From Populus alba (Eukaryota > Streptophyta > Magnoliopsida > Malpighiales > Salicaceae): a stretch of 64,000 nt of DNA. Under the pieces are notes generated by a model that was not told the DNA's origin, searched no databases, and worked only from the letters and a program-made list of their open reading frames with translations. The translations under genes and the position numbers were made by a program. Positions 54,501-64,000 of this stretch are shown here, one piece after another. The DNA is taken from contig NC_133297.1 in assembly GCF_005239225.2 (NCBI RefSeq), positions 14,496,147-14,560,146 on the forward strand, in the 5' to 3' direction. Each line of letters begins with the position of its first letter. Position 1 is the stretch's first letter.

Positions 54501-56040
54501 ACGGAAGACTTGGTCAAGGCATAGAGACCATCTTTACTCTGACCTAAGAGAAGGACTTCATGGGTGTTGAAATCCTTGACATAAAACACATGAGGGTGAA
54601 ATTCAAAATAAACATTATTATCAAGACAAATTTCTGAACAGAGAGCAGAGGTTTTGTGATTGCAGGAACATGAATAACATTAGATAAGGTGAAAGAACGA
54701 TGTGGTGTATATATTTTTGTATGACCAAGATGAGATATAGGAAGGCCCTTACCATCACCAACATGCAAATTATCATTATCAAGATATGGTTCGAAAGCGG
54801 TCAAGGTGGCAAGATCAGGTGTGACGTGTTGATTGGCACCGGTATCTGGAAACCAATTAACAGAACCGGTTGAGGAGAGATTGCGCTGCACAAGGTTGAC
54901 AGTAAGTTGTTGGCCATAACCTCGCTGTTGGAATTGAGGGCAATGGGGAGCTGTATGGCTGAAATTCTGACACAGTTGGCAGCGTGGATTCTGCCCCCTA
55001 TTACGCTGCTAAGAGCCCTGCTTATTGTCACCGAAGGAGGAGTTTTGGAAGCTGCGGTGATCAGGTCTGGAGCCAGCAAATCGGTTGCCTCTGTTGTTGG
55101 ATTGGTTGGGACGCCAACCACCATTGAAGCGGCTCTTGCTGCGGCCAAAATTGCCAAAAGTCTGGCGCTGTGCAACAAGAGCAGAAGATGGAATGTTGGG
55201 TGTGGGCAGCAGAGGAACATGTATGGCAGCAGAAGATTTGTGAAGAAATTCATGTGTGAGGAGATGGCTGTGAAGATCTGCATATGATAAAGGTTCAACC
55301 TTGGTAATAAGACTGGTAACTAAGTCTTTAAACTCTCCCCGAAGACCACGGAACACATATAAATTGAAATCTTCAAGCGAAACTGGCCGACCAGCAGCGG
55401 CCAATTCATCAAATAATGCCTTTACGTTTTGCATAAATTGAGTTACTGATTCATCATCCTGTCGAAGATCCTGAAGAGAGCCGTGAAGTTGCATAATACG
55501 AGAGTTGGAGGTGGAAGCGAGAGCTCGCTCAAGAGTGCCCCAAGCTGAACAAGAACTTTGACAGCCAACAACAAGATGCAAAACTTCCATAGATAGGGAG
55601 GAAAGAAGAGCACTTAGAATGAGTTGGTCCTGTTGTTTCCAGGTTTGAAAAGGCAGATTTACCTGAAGAGAGATACCATCATGGGCAAGAACATGTGTTG
55701 ATGGACATGTGTTGGAGCCATCAACAAAACCAAAAACTCCTTGGCCTAGGAGATAAGGCAGCATTTGCATACGCCAATATAAATAATTGGTGTTTGTTAA
55801 TTTGAGGGAGATGACTTGATGAGTGTGAGAAAGGGAGATAATGCTTGCGGCAGTAGAGGCAGCAGATGTGGGCTGCAAGAGGAGGCATTCACTAGTCATG
55901 GCAGAGGAGAATCTAGGCGGTGAAGCAATAGAGGAAAGCAGAGGAGGCGCTGCAAGAGATGAGGGCTGCACTATTGGAGAAGAAGAAAGTTGGACTGCTG
56001 GTGTTGCAGAATTTGAAGATGTATGTGGTGGCTGTTCCAT
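51570..56040 (-). pseudogene. Copia gag-pol polyprotein, disrupted
   Basis: Starts MEQPPHTSSNS at 56040. Gag shows the UBN2-type region (NYLYWRMQMLPYL, MQLHGSLQDLRQDDESVTQF) and a CX2CX4HX4C zinc knuckle (CQLCQNFSHTAPHC). Then come protease WFPDTGANQH, integrase zinc region (LWHRRLGHP.. CQSC) and core (SDVWGPAP, WGGEYRKL, ERRHRHIVE). RT has HNAFLNGVL and [16 protein letters not shown]; the catalytic box reads YIND where Copia has YVDD. RNase H follows ([15 protein letters not shown]). Lesions: TAG at 55009-55011, a one-base frameshift near 54630, a frameshift in the T-run near 53690-53702, TAG near 52818, TGA near 52519, TGA near 52182, and more stops in the RNase H part. It cannot encode a working polyprotein. 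Confidence 0.92.
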
Positions 56041-56100
56041 TGAAGAAGGGAGGTTGGGAGGCTGTGAGAAAAGTAGGTTTAATTTATTTTAGGGTTTTGT

Positions 56101-56113
56101 GGCTCTGATACCA
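56101..56113 (-). other. Copia primer-binding site
   Basis: TGGTATCAGAGCC on the minus strand lies immediately inside the 5' LTR and is complementary to the 3' end of initiator Met-tRNA. Confidence 0.85.
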
Positions 56114-56160
56114 AGTTGAGAATAATGGAATGTGTTGAGTTGTGCCTTAGCCAACCTTCC

Positions 56161-56172
56161 TATTTATATAGA
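56161..56172 (-). promoter_or_regulatory. TATA box in Copia LTR
   Basis: CTATATAAATA on the minus strand within the 5' LTR; the same motif occurs in the 3' LTR at about 50346-50357. Confidence 0.5.
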
Positions 56173-56299
56173 GGCAGTAGAACACTGCAGTAACTGTAAT
56201 GATTACAACATCCTATATTAGAATCCTATTCTGATAGATACATGAGTAACTGTAATGATTACAACATCCTATATTAGAATCCTATTCTATAATAGAGAT

Positions 56300-58545
56300 C
56301 ATCATGTATTAAAATCTAGATACCGCCTTTTACTGTATAAATTAACCCTATGTATAAATCAAAAGTAAGTTTATAAGCCTCCACACATATTTTATCATAG
56401 TATCACAATAAAGATCTTACTCTCTACAAAAAATCTCAGAAGTTCTTAGAGTGGACAAGTTTTTTTTCTCTCTCATTATTCCAACAAATGGAACTTACAT
56501 GCCAATACCATGACCTAACTCACCAAACCCAAATCAAAACCCATGAACACTTCACTACTCAGATTAGTATTAAATTGAATGATATCATTTATCAAAATAG
56601 TCTGAATGTTTCTTAATTGAGGATATTTTCTATTTAAATCGTAATGTATCAACATAATTATATCCTACAATACCTCTTGGATCATAATTATAATTGCCTA
56701 TCAATCAATCTTAACTAAATCAAGCTCTCTAAATCAAGTAATTATATATAAATCAATCTCCATAGATAAAGCTTTCTAAATCGAGTAATTGGATATCAAT
56801 TAACCAAGATATTACAACAAACATCCTAAATCGAGTGATTGCATATCAATTAACCAAGATATTACAACAAACATCCCCTCTCAAATTAATATAGGTGGAA
56901 TAAGAAGCACCAATTTGTTAACCATGAATTGATTTTGATGATGAGATAACGTCTTGATAAACATGTTAGCTATCTATAACTAAATGGAAATGTAAGAGAG
57001 AGTAATCACATATCAGTTAAGTTTTTTCACGAATAGAATGACAATCAAAACATTTAAAATAAGTGTCTTTGATATATTTTCATAATAAAATTTGTATGAT
57101 TTTATATATATTATATAACATATTATATAGTGTGCTATGATATATTTTCTCATAATATTATATAAATTAAAATGTTATGTGTATTAATATATTAAATTAG
57201 GATAATTTTTATAAATTACTGTTAGAATTAGATGTGAGAAAATCGTGTAGATTCAAATAACAAATTAGAAGATGCTAGTAAATTTTATACCTTAATTCTA
57301 GCATAGAGATCATCATGTATTAAAACACAGATACCATCATTTACTGTATAAATTAATCCTATCTATAAATCAAAAGTAAGTTTATAAGCCTCCACACATA
57401 TTTTATCATGATATCACAGCAAAGATCCTACACTCTACAAAAAAATCTCAAAAGTCCTCTAAGTTTACAAGTTTTTCTTTCTTTCTCTTTATTCCTACAA
57501 ATGAAAATTACATGCTAATAAGAAACTATAGAAGATTTTACCACCACCATGACCTAACTTCTACACCAAACACAAATCAAAACCCATGAACACTTCACTA
57601 CTCAGATTGGTATCAAATTGAATGATATCATTTGTTAAAATAGTCTGATTTTTTCTTAATTGAGGATATTTTCTATTTAAATAGTGAAGTGTCAACATAA
57701 TTACATCCTACTCTTAGATTATAATTATTATTGCCTAACAGTCAATCTCCCTAGACCAAGCTCCCTAAATCAAGTAATTATATATAAATCAATCTCCCTA
57801 AATAAAGCTTCATAAATCAAGTAAATGCATATCAATTAATCAAGATATTAAAACAAACATCCCCTCTCATATTGATGTTGGTGGAACACAAAGCATTAAT
57901 TCGTCAATCATTAATTGATTTCAATGATAAGATAAAGCCTTGGTAAACCCATCAACCATCTAGAACTCAATGGGAATGTAAGGGGGATTAATCATATATC
58001 GATCAAGTTCTTCATGAATAAAATGATAATTTACATCAATATACTTGATGTGCTCATGAAAGACTGAATTGGTAGCAATTTGAAGAACACTAATGTTATT
58101 AGCATGAAGATTAATATGAGTAAATTGAAGGATACCCAATTCATCCAACAAATCTATAAGCTAAAAAAATCTCAAAGCATGTAGATGACATAGCACCATA
58201 TTCAAACTCAATTAAGGATTTAAAAACTCATACTCTTTCAAATAATAAGAGCTTTACCAAAAAACATGCACCAACCAATAATTAAACCCTGAGTATTAAG
58301 ATAACCAATCCATTCCACATTGCTAAAACTCATCCACTACAAAAAAGAAAAGTCCTAATAGGAAAAATAACTCATGACCACAAGTAACATTAAGGATACG
58401 CCATATAATGACCAAGTAAGAATGGTGAGAAGCCTTCATAAACTAACTAATATGATGTACAACAAAAAAAAATATCAAACTAGCTAATTGTTAAATAATT
58501 TAAACTCTATACTAGGTATCGATATAACAAAGGATTAAATTGTTT
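56300..58545 (-). mobile_element. Old Copia LTR units (right part)
   Basis: 56300-56877 completes the LTR that was split at 50298. A 3' internal fragment (56878-57218), a further LTR (about 57219-57856, TGTTAGAATT..AAACA) and another internal fragment (57857 onward) follow. Each LTR contains CTAGCATAGAGATCATCATG and GCCTCCACACATATTTTATCA. Minus-strand reading gives RNase H tail, polypurine tract and LTR, repeated head to tail. Confidence 0.6.
57857..58150 (-). pseudogene. Copia RNase H C-terminal fragment
   Basis: The minus-strand frame (57960-58151) contains ANNISVLQIATNSVFHEHIK and YIDVNYHFIHEEL, the Copia RNase H tail pattern ([21 protein letters not shown]..HFxRE). A remnant GFTKAL-like segment follows, then a polypurine TGAGAGGGGATG at about 57859-57870 on the minus strand. 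It is degenerate and belongs to the third old LTR unit. Confidence 0.7.
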
Positions 58546-60528
58546 GGATATAACAAGGGATTAAATTATTATTCTACTTTGTTGGAATAAGCCAAGAAGA
58601 CCAAACACAGTACAAACTTCAATAATATAAAAAGATCTGAATTTGTTTGGATATATATATATATGGAGATTAAGAATAAAATAATGGTTTAGGAAAAAGG
58701 AAAGAAAACACATTCCTTCTCCCAGGTTTAATTATTCTTTGACGTGGAAGAAAAATCCAATGATGAGTTTTTAAAGTGTAGTAAAACACGTAAAAATCAT
58801 TAAAATATGTTTTAGACAAATACTTTCCAACCAAACAAACGAGGATTAATTATTCATCATATTCCAGAGTTTCGAGTGACAGACTTACATGATTGCATCG
58901 TAAATTAATCCTAACCTCATGCGTAAATATATTCATAGACAAATTTAGAAAACATATACGTAAGCTTCTAATCGACGGTGTTGTTAGGTGTAGAGAGAGT
59001 GGTTAAAACCCCATCCTGCCAAGTCCTTTTTTTTTCTCCAACGCGGCCTCGATTAGGTGAAGAAGATGATAACTACTGATCCTTCACATATATTTTTTTG
59101 TCTCCAACGCGGCCTCGATTAGGTGTCTCTTTTATTATGATCCCTTGCATCCATGTCGAAGATTGCAAGCACAAGTATAGGGCCATTCTTGATGGTCCTA
59201 ATTGGCCCTAAATGAAGTAGTTGCACAGCCCCCATGTCGAAGATTGCAAGCACAAGCATGGGGCCATACTGTATATCCTGTAAACACAGATTGATTCACC
59301 AAATACCAAAAGAGAATTATAAAAACTGTTAGGGTAGCCATAATGTGTCTCCCAACTATCATGCATTACCATGAGGTTGGAGACTCGCCTTTTGGTAAGG
59401 TTTGTAATTTTCTTTTCTTTTTTATTAGTTTCATAAAGTTGATGAAGGCCATATATGTTATGACATGAATTGATTTCCGAAAAAAAAAAAAAAAAAAACT
59501 CCCTTTAACCCTTAAATATTTAAGCATAAAAATTATTAGAGAAAAATCGTTAAGCTTGAAAAAAATTGATTGCAAGTTACTTGAAGCAACCGAGATTATA
59601 TCTAGCTAAAACAAGTTCTATGATCTATAAGAAAGGATGGTATGGATATTAATTAAGTGACATTAATGATTTTTTTTCAATAAAAAAATAGTGATATGCA
59701 TGTAAAAAAAAAAAAAAATACTTTCGGCCACAGCCCCAGACAGGTGAAATAAACACCAAACAACAAAAATACCTCACCCCCACACCAGCACAAATTAAGA
59801 ATGCCCATTTCTCCATTTTGCACCATGTTAATTCACTTCACTATTCTGCACACCTTCTCTTTAAATAGGCTGACATGACAAGGAGAGAGGAGAGAGAGGA
59901 AAGGCAAAAAAAATATTCATTTGGGATATATTCATTTTTAATTTTAATATATCTAGAAAAATCTTGTCAAATAATAATTTTAATAAAATCTTAGAATAAA
60001 AAAAATAAAAGAAAAAAAATAAGTCACTAGAGATATACTTCATCTCTAATTTTAATATATCTAGTATCGTTATAAAAATTTCAACAAAATAATTCTAATA
60101 AAATCTTAAAAAAAACTACTTAACATGATCATAAGTGATATCTAAAAACAGTGGGGTAGTCTCTCTCTAGCTTGTGCATACACCAAAAAAAAAAATGTAA
60201 CCATTTATTTTTCATGGTATCATTATATTTTGACCACTCACCCTCTCACCTCACTCCTGCTTTTTCACCACCCCACTGTCCAAAAAAATTGTTTTTAACA
60301 AATTATTTTTCAGTTCATTTGAACTATCTCCACACTTTCTTTTCTCTTGTTTTGACACAGGAAAATTATTTGTGTGAAGTTTTTTAGGTTTTTATCAAGT
60401 AGAGTTTATGTGTGACTAGTTCTTTGTCAATGAAGCTATAAAAATAACAGGGAATATTTTAGAAAGAATTATTTTTAAAGATTCTTACATATCATTCATA
60501 TTGTGTATCATGACCCTCCAAATATCAA
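58546..60528. other. Intergenic, with short interleaved direct repeats
   Basis: CTCCAACGCGGCCTCGATTAGGTG occurs at about 59036 and 59102. CATGTCGAAGATTGCAAGCACAAG occurs at about 59151 and 59232. These are local duplications in a patch that is richer in GC. Otherwise the sequence is AT-rich without a supported gene; an A18 run lies near 59481. Confidence 0.5.
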
Positions 60529-60941
60529 GTTAGTACTAAGGGTGATTATTTTTTATTCAGTTCAGTTTTTAGCAAAAAAAAAAAAGTAACCAAATTGGTT
60601 TTTTTAAATAAAAAAATCACAAGAAATCGATTCAAACCGACCAGTTTTGATGAATCAATTTCGGTTTTGTTCGGTTATTTTAAAGCAAAAACCGGTTCAA
60701 ACTAGGTTTTTTTGTTTAGATTGGTTTTTTTAGTTTAACTCGGTTTTTTTCGGTTTGGCTCGGTTTTTTCGGTTTGGGTTCGAATTGGTTTTTTTGGTTT
60801 CAGGCTTATAAAACCAAACCGATCAGTTTTTTAAAAATTCTAATAAATTTAATTAGTTTTTTTTCACGATTTGGTTTTTTCTGTTAGTTTTTTTTTAGTT
60901 TTCTCGGTTGTTCAGTTTTTTTGCTTACCCCTAGTCAGTAC
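60529..60941. mobile_element. hAT-like MITE, near-perfect 8-bp target duplication
   Basis: GTTAGTAC (60529-60536) and GTCAGTAC (60934-60941) differ at one base and flank a 397-bp element (60537-60933). Its ends are TAAGGGTGATTATTT and, on the other strand, TAGGGGTAAGCAAAA. The interior carries GGTTCGG / CCGAACC-like and ACCGGTT repeats. It belongs to the same family as 1027-1390 and 50386-51460 and is non-coding. Confidence 0.75.
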
Positions 60942-62948
60942 AAGGTATTTTGTATGGTAAAAAGACATTAATGAAGGTATTAATGAGCTTTTATAAAGAT
61001 AGAGAAGAAGATGTAGATGTATGGGAAAAAGAGAAGGAATGTGTTTATGTCTAAGAGCATAAGGTTTCGAACCTTTTTTCTATGTACTCAAGCTTCCTTT
61101 TATATTACCTGTCTTGACTAGCATTATACGATATATGAGGGGTAGAGATGTAATCTTGTAATGGTAAAATAATATTATTCTATTGTTGATGTCATCACAT
61201 CTAATTAATATAAGTTTGGGTTGTTTGTTCATAATTAATGGGATGTAATGGATATCATAATCACTAGCTCAGATTTAGAGTTGGGGAGGCTTAGGGTGGG
61301 GTAACTTTTCAGATATACGTTGAATATGTTGAACCTAAGGATATTTGGGTTCAGCTTCTACGCTGAAACCCAATAGGGGTTGGGTTCAGCGTTACGCTAA
61401 ACCCAAGTGTGATTGGATGCATATATGTCTCAGCCCAATTGAAGTTGAGCGTGGACTCATCCTGACCCGTCTGAGAGTTGAGTGTGGACCTGTGCGAGCC
61501 TAATTTAGAGTTGGACATGAACACATCATGGTCCAATTTAGAGTTGGGTGCGAGTGTACTCGGCTCAATACAAGATCAGATATAGAGAAATCATAACCCA
61601 ATTTTAGGTTGAGGCTTTCATGTGATGGTCTTTAAATGTGAAGTATTTTTAGAAAATCATGACCCATCACATGTTATATTTTGGTATTTGTTGTGAACAC
61701 ACCTGTAAATGATCCTCTAGTCAACTGTAAATTAAATCTGTCCTGCATATGCGTAGGCAAAATGTCTCCATATTTGGCAATAAACTATGGAACCGATCAC
61801 CTAACCCCATGTGAAAGAAGATGCCTAGCTCTAGCATCTGACTGTTCAGACGCGTTAGGGCCTCGTATATATTTCAACAGTCATTGAAGTAATAATGTGG
61901 CATAACATTATCTTGCACTCGCAGAGAAGTTTCAAATTTCTGCCCTAAAAGTTGGACATCTCACATGCCATGAACCCACCACAAGAATACTAATGCTTTA
62001 CCGTTACGTTCATCTCTCATTTTCGTATTTAGCTATCATTTGATGGTTAAATCTTCAACCCCAGATAAATCTCTGAAAATTTGGTCATTAATTGTTGTTT
62101 ATTTTGTTAATTTAAGATTTCTGAGTTGGTGAAGATTCTAATCATATATATATGGTACTGTTCACGATACAAAAATTAGGTACAATCAGTACGATTGGAT
62201 ATTGCTACTATATAATACGCATAAACTAAAAGAATTAGGTACAATTAGTACGTATGCTTGCTCTCTTTTTTTTTTTTCAAATCAGTGTCATATAATTGAT
62301 GATTCGAGATGAAGACGAATTTATATGATAAAACTGAGTCCCAGGGGCAACATATGTGAATAACAAATGTTCAAAGATAAATTTAGTAAATTTAGCTAAA
62401 CAAGGTCATTCTAATAAGAAAAATCGACTGTTCAAGGAATTAATAAGTGAAAATGTTGAATGAAGTTGCCTCACTATGGACAGTTTTTTCTAAATGTTTT
62501 TCTCTCTTTTTTTTTTCTTTTTCTTGGTGATAATTTTTTCTTTCTTTGTTTTTTTCTAATATTGATGTGATTTTGAAAATTAATGATCTTTTATTGTTTG
62601 GGTTTTGTAAAATTATCTTTTCTTTAGATGGTTTGACTCTTAAGAATATGTGAGAAATTAGGAGTTGTAGGAAACTATATATATGTGTGTGTGAGAGAGA
62701 GAGAGAGAGAGAAATATAAGGATACAATTGATTAATTTTAAAGCTTAAGGCCATTATCAGATAATCCAAAAAATATAAGGAATGCTATATTTACAGCCTA
62801 TTTTAGAATATAATTACGGTTGTAAAAAATCCAAAAAATGCTGCACTTAGAAATGCAAGGAATGTAAGAAATTTTAAAAAATATTTTTGAAATATAAAAA
62901 TAAACAAGCTACAAAACTAGCAGTCAGGGTGAAAAATATTTATCCGAA
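60942..62948. other. Intergenic, with a short minisatellite-like patch
   Basis: 61340-61570 contains diverged repeats of the type GGGTTCAGCxTxACGCTxAACCCAA and AGTTGAGTGTGGAC / AGTTGGGTGCGAG. The style recalls the 75-bp repeat at 41250 but I could not align the two convincingly. A (GA)n run lies at about 62693-62711. No gene is supported. Confidence 0.45.
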
Positions 62949-63118
62949 TCAAAGTGACGACAGGCCCTTAAGTTGAGCGCAATTAATCTTCAAAAGATGA
63001 ACAATAAGCCCTCCCTGAGCAGCATCAGGTGTGATGGCCGTCAATATATATTGGTTAATTGGATCATTATCAGGAGAGTCAAATCTCACCCAAGCAGAAA
63101 CCTTGGCAGTTAGCAAAG
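62949..63118 (-). pseudogene. Exon-like open frame, unidentified
   Basis: On the minus strand TTTTTAG at 63119-63125 resembles a splice acceptor. It is followed by an uninterrupted frame with LLTAKVSAWVRFDSPDNDPI, QYILTAITPDAAQGGLIVHL and LKINCAQLKGLSSL, then TGA. The composition is less AT-rich than the flanks and the peptide looks like genuine protein sequence. No partner exon was found in the window upstream or downstream. It may be a terminal exon of a broken gene. I do not recognise the family. Confidence 0.4.
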
Positions 63119-63566
63119 CTAAAAATGCTTTGGATGGATAAAAAGAATCTCACTAAACAATATTACATCAAGACTATACATTAATTACAAGCAAGAGATG
63201 GTTGATTCGTAGTGCTTAAACTAGGCATTGACACGTGTGCTTAAACTGGCATTGACACGGGTCCTTTTTTTCTATAAAAAATGATATTTTATTAATTACA
63301 AATTAAGTTTTATAATTTTTAAAAAAAAAATTATATTGAGAAAAGTCTTGTCCGGCATGCAGCACAAAGAGGAACTCCAAATGGTATATATATAAATTTC
63401 AAAAGGCAATACATTGTTATATCTAAAATAATGCATAAATTTATATTATTATTTTGTCAAAAATTTAGATGTAAAGATCATATTCCTGACATAGAGCACT
63501 ATATATTTTATTTCATGTCTTTAAACATATAGTACTTGTTTGTTTTTGTCGTTTTAACATGTTTTA

Positions 63567-63599
<33 letters not shown>

Positions 63600-63807
63600 A
63601 TCAAAACGGTATCAAAGGCATTACATTCATATTTAGTGATGTTTTGTCTCTAGCAGAGAAAAGATATACCAATTTCTTTCTTTCTATTTATTCATGTGCT
63701 TCCTCCCCTCCTCTCTCTCTCTCTTATACTGATTTATGCTTTCACTGCTCTTTTAACTCTTTCTCACTGACCTCCTCCTTTTCTTTACTCTTTCTGGTTT
63801 CATAAGC
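63119..63807. other. Upstream region of the partial gene at the right edge
   Basis: Contains a (TA)n(CA)n tract at about 63570-63598. From 63700 to 63800 it has a CT-rich stretch typical of plant 5' leaders. No TATA box is certain. Confidence 0.5.
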
Positions 63808-64000
63808 ATGGGAAACTGCTTGGCGAGCAGCAAGATCGTATCACAAAATGCCATGTTTGAGCAACAAAGTAACAAAGCAGGTCAAATGATCGAAAAGACA
63901 ACAAGACCGTTCGTGCCGTCGACCAGGATAGAGCGAGGTGGCAAGGCGAAGATGGTGAGGTTCAGATTAAATGGAGAGGTTAATGTTGTTGATAAAGATG
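63808..64000 (+). CDS. 5' end of a gene, possibly PADRE/DUF4228-type, cut by window end
   Basis: The ATG at 63808 opens a frame that stays open for 64 codons to the edge. It begins MGNCLASSKIVSQNAMFEQQ and continues to a basic KAKMVRFRLNGEVNVVDKD. A Gly at position 2 and Cys at 4 suggest N-myristoylation and palmitoylation at the plasma membrane. Small plant PADRE (DUF4228) proteins often start MGNC and soon reach a short beta-rich KVVR..DG segment, which fits loosely. A CT-rich leader precedes the ATG. Other MGNC-type families remain possible because the diagnostic part lies outside the window. Confidence 0.55.
   Translation, partial: MGNCLASSKIVSQNAMFEQQSNKAGQMIEKTTRPFVPSTRIERGGKAKMVRFRLNGEVNVVDKD

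Larger units (their letters stand above)
50294..56299 (-). mobile_element. Copia retrotransposon with 181-bp LTRs, TSD GAGAT
   Basis: GAGAT at 50294-50298 and 56295-56299 flanks an element of 50299-56294, minus strand. The 5' LTR is 56114-56294. The 3' LTR is 50299-51562, split by an hAT element; without the insert it is also 181 bp. The LTRs differ at 4 of 181 positions by my count. The primer-binding site TGGTATCAGAGCC lies at 56101-56113 and the polypurine tract TTGAGGGGGCA at 51563-51573. On the coding strand the LTR begins TATTATAG and ends CTCAACT, i.e. TA..CT and not TG..CA. The interior encodes gag, protease, integrase, RT and RNase H in Copia order, but is disrupted. It sits inside an older LTR (50210-50298 joined to 56300 onward). 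Confidence 0.93.

Noticed and set aside
53543..56092. Plus-strand frames across the Copia element
   Set aside because: They are shadows of the minus-strand gag-pol sequence.

Overview
The window is plant nuclear DNA: AT-rich, intron-bearing genes with GT..AG junctions, a plastid-targeted ribosomal protein, a wax-biosynthesis enzyme, and dense Copia, Gypsy, hAT, Helitron-like, TRIM and SINE elements. The gene set and the look of several repeats fit a woody eudicot, probably Populus or another Salicaceae. That placement is inference from memory of repeat families, not a database result.

Three complete protein genes can be rebuilt exon by exon with every splice phase closing. (1) A CER1-like very-long-chain aldehyde decarbonylase lies on the minus strand (9686-13477, 10 exons, 622 aa). 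(2) A nuclear gene for plastid 50S ribosomal protein L6 lies on the plus strand (33303-36125, 3 exons, 227 aa). (3) A DTX40-like MATE transporter lies on the minus strand (37389-46765, 7 exons, 519 aa). A fourth gene starts at 63808 and leaves the window after 64 codons; its MGNC start suggests a small acylated protein, possibly of the PADRE/DUF4228 type. The genes do not form an operon and have no obvious shared pathway.

The rest is mostly mobile DNA. 1-7 kb: an hAT-like MITE, a probable 2-kb Gypsy solo LTR, and a mosaic of TRIM and Copia pieces. 13.6-15.1 kb: a MITE just upstream of the CER1 TATA box and an hAT element with a perfect 8-bp target duplication. 15-29 kb: a gene desert with Helitron-like 3' ends, an internal minisatellite of about 145-150 bp arranged in higher-order copies of about 1.45 kb, and a tandem duplication with units of about 3.2 and 2.8 kb. 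30.4-31.3 kb: a foldback element with arms of about 200 bp. 39-45.5 kb: the MATE introns carry an hAT-like element with a 238-bp tandem duplication and a decayed Gypsy element with minisatellites. 49.5-58.5 kb: old Copia LTR units, one of them split by a younger Copia with 181-bp LTRs, whose left LTR is in turn split by a 1075-bp hAT element with an exact 8-bp duplication. Two tRNA-derived SINEs lie at 36.7 and 47.9 kb.

No tRNA or rRNA gene, CRISPR array or bacterial-type system was seen. No novel enzymatic system is evident. The most unusual material is structural: the Helitron-like higher-order array, the TRIM/Copia mosaic, and the Copia element with non-canonical TA..CT termini.
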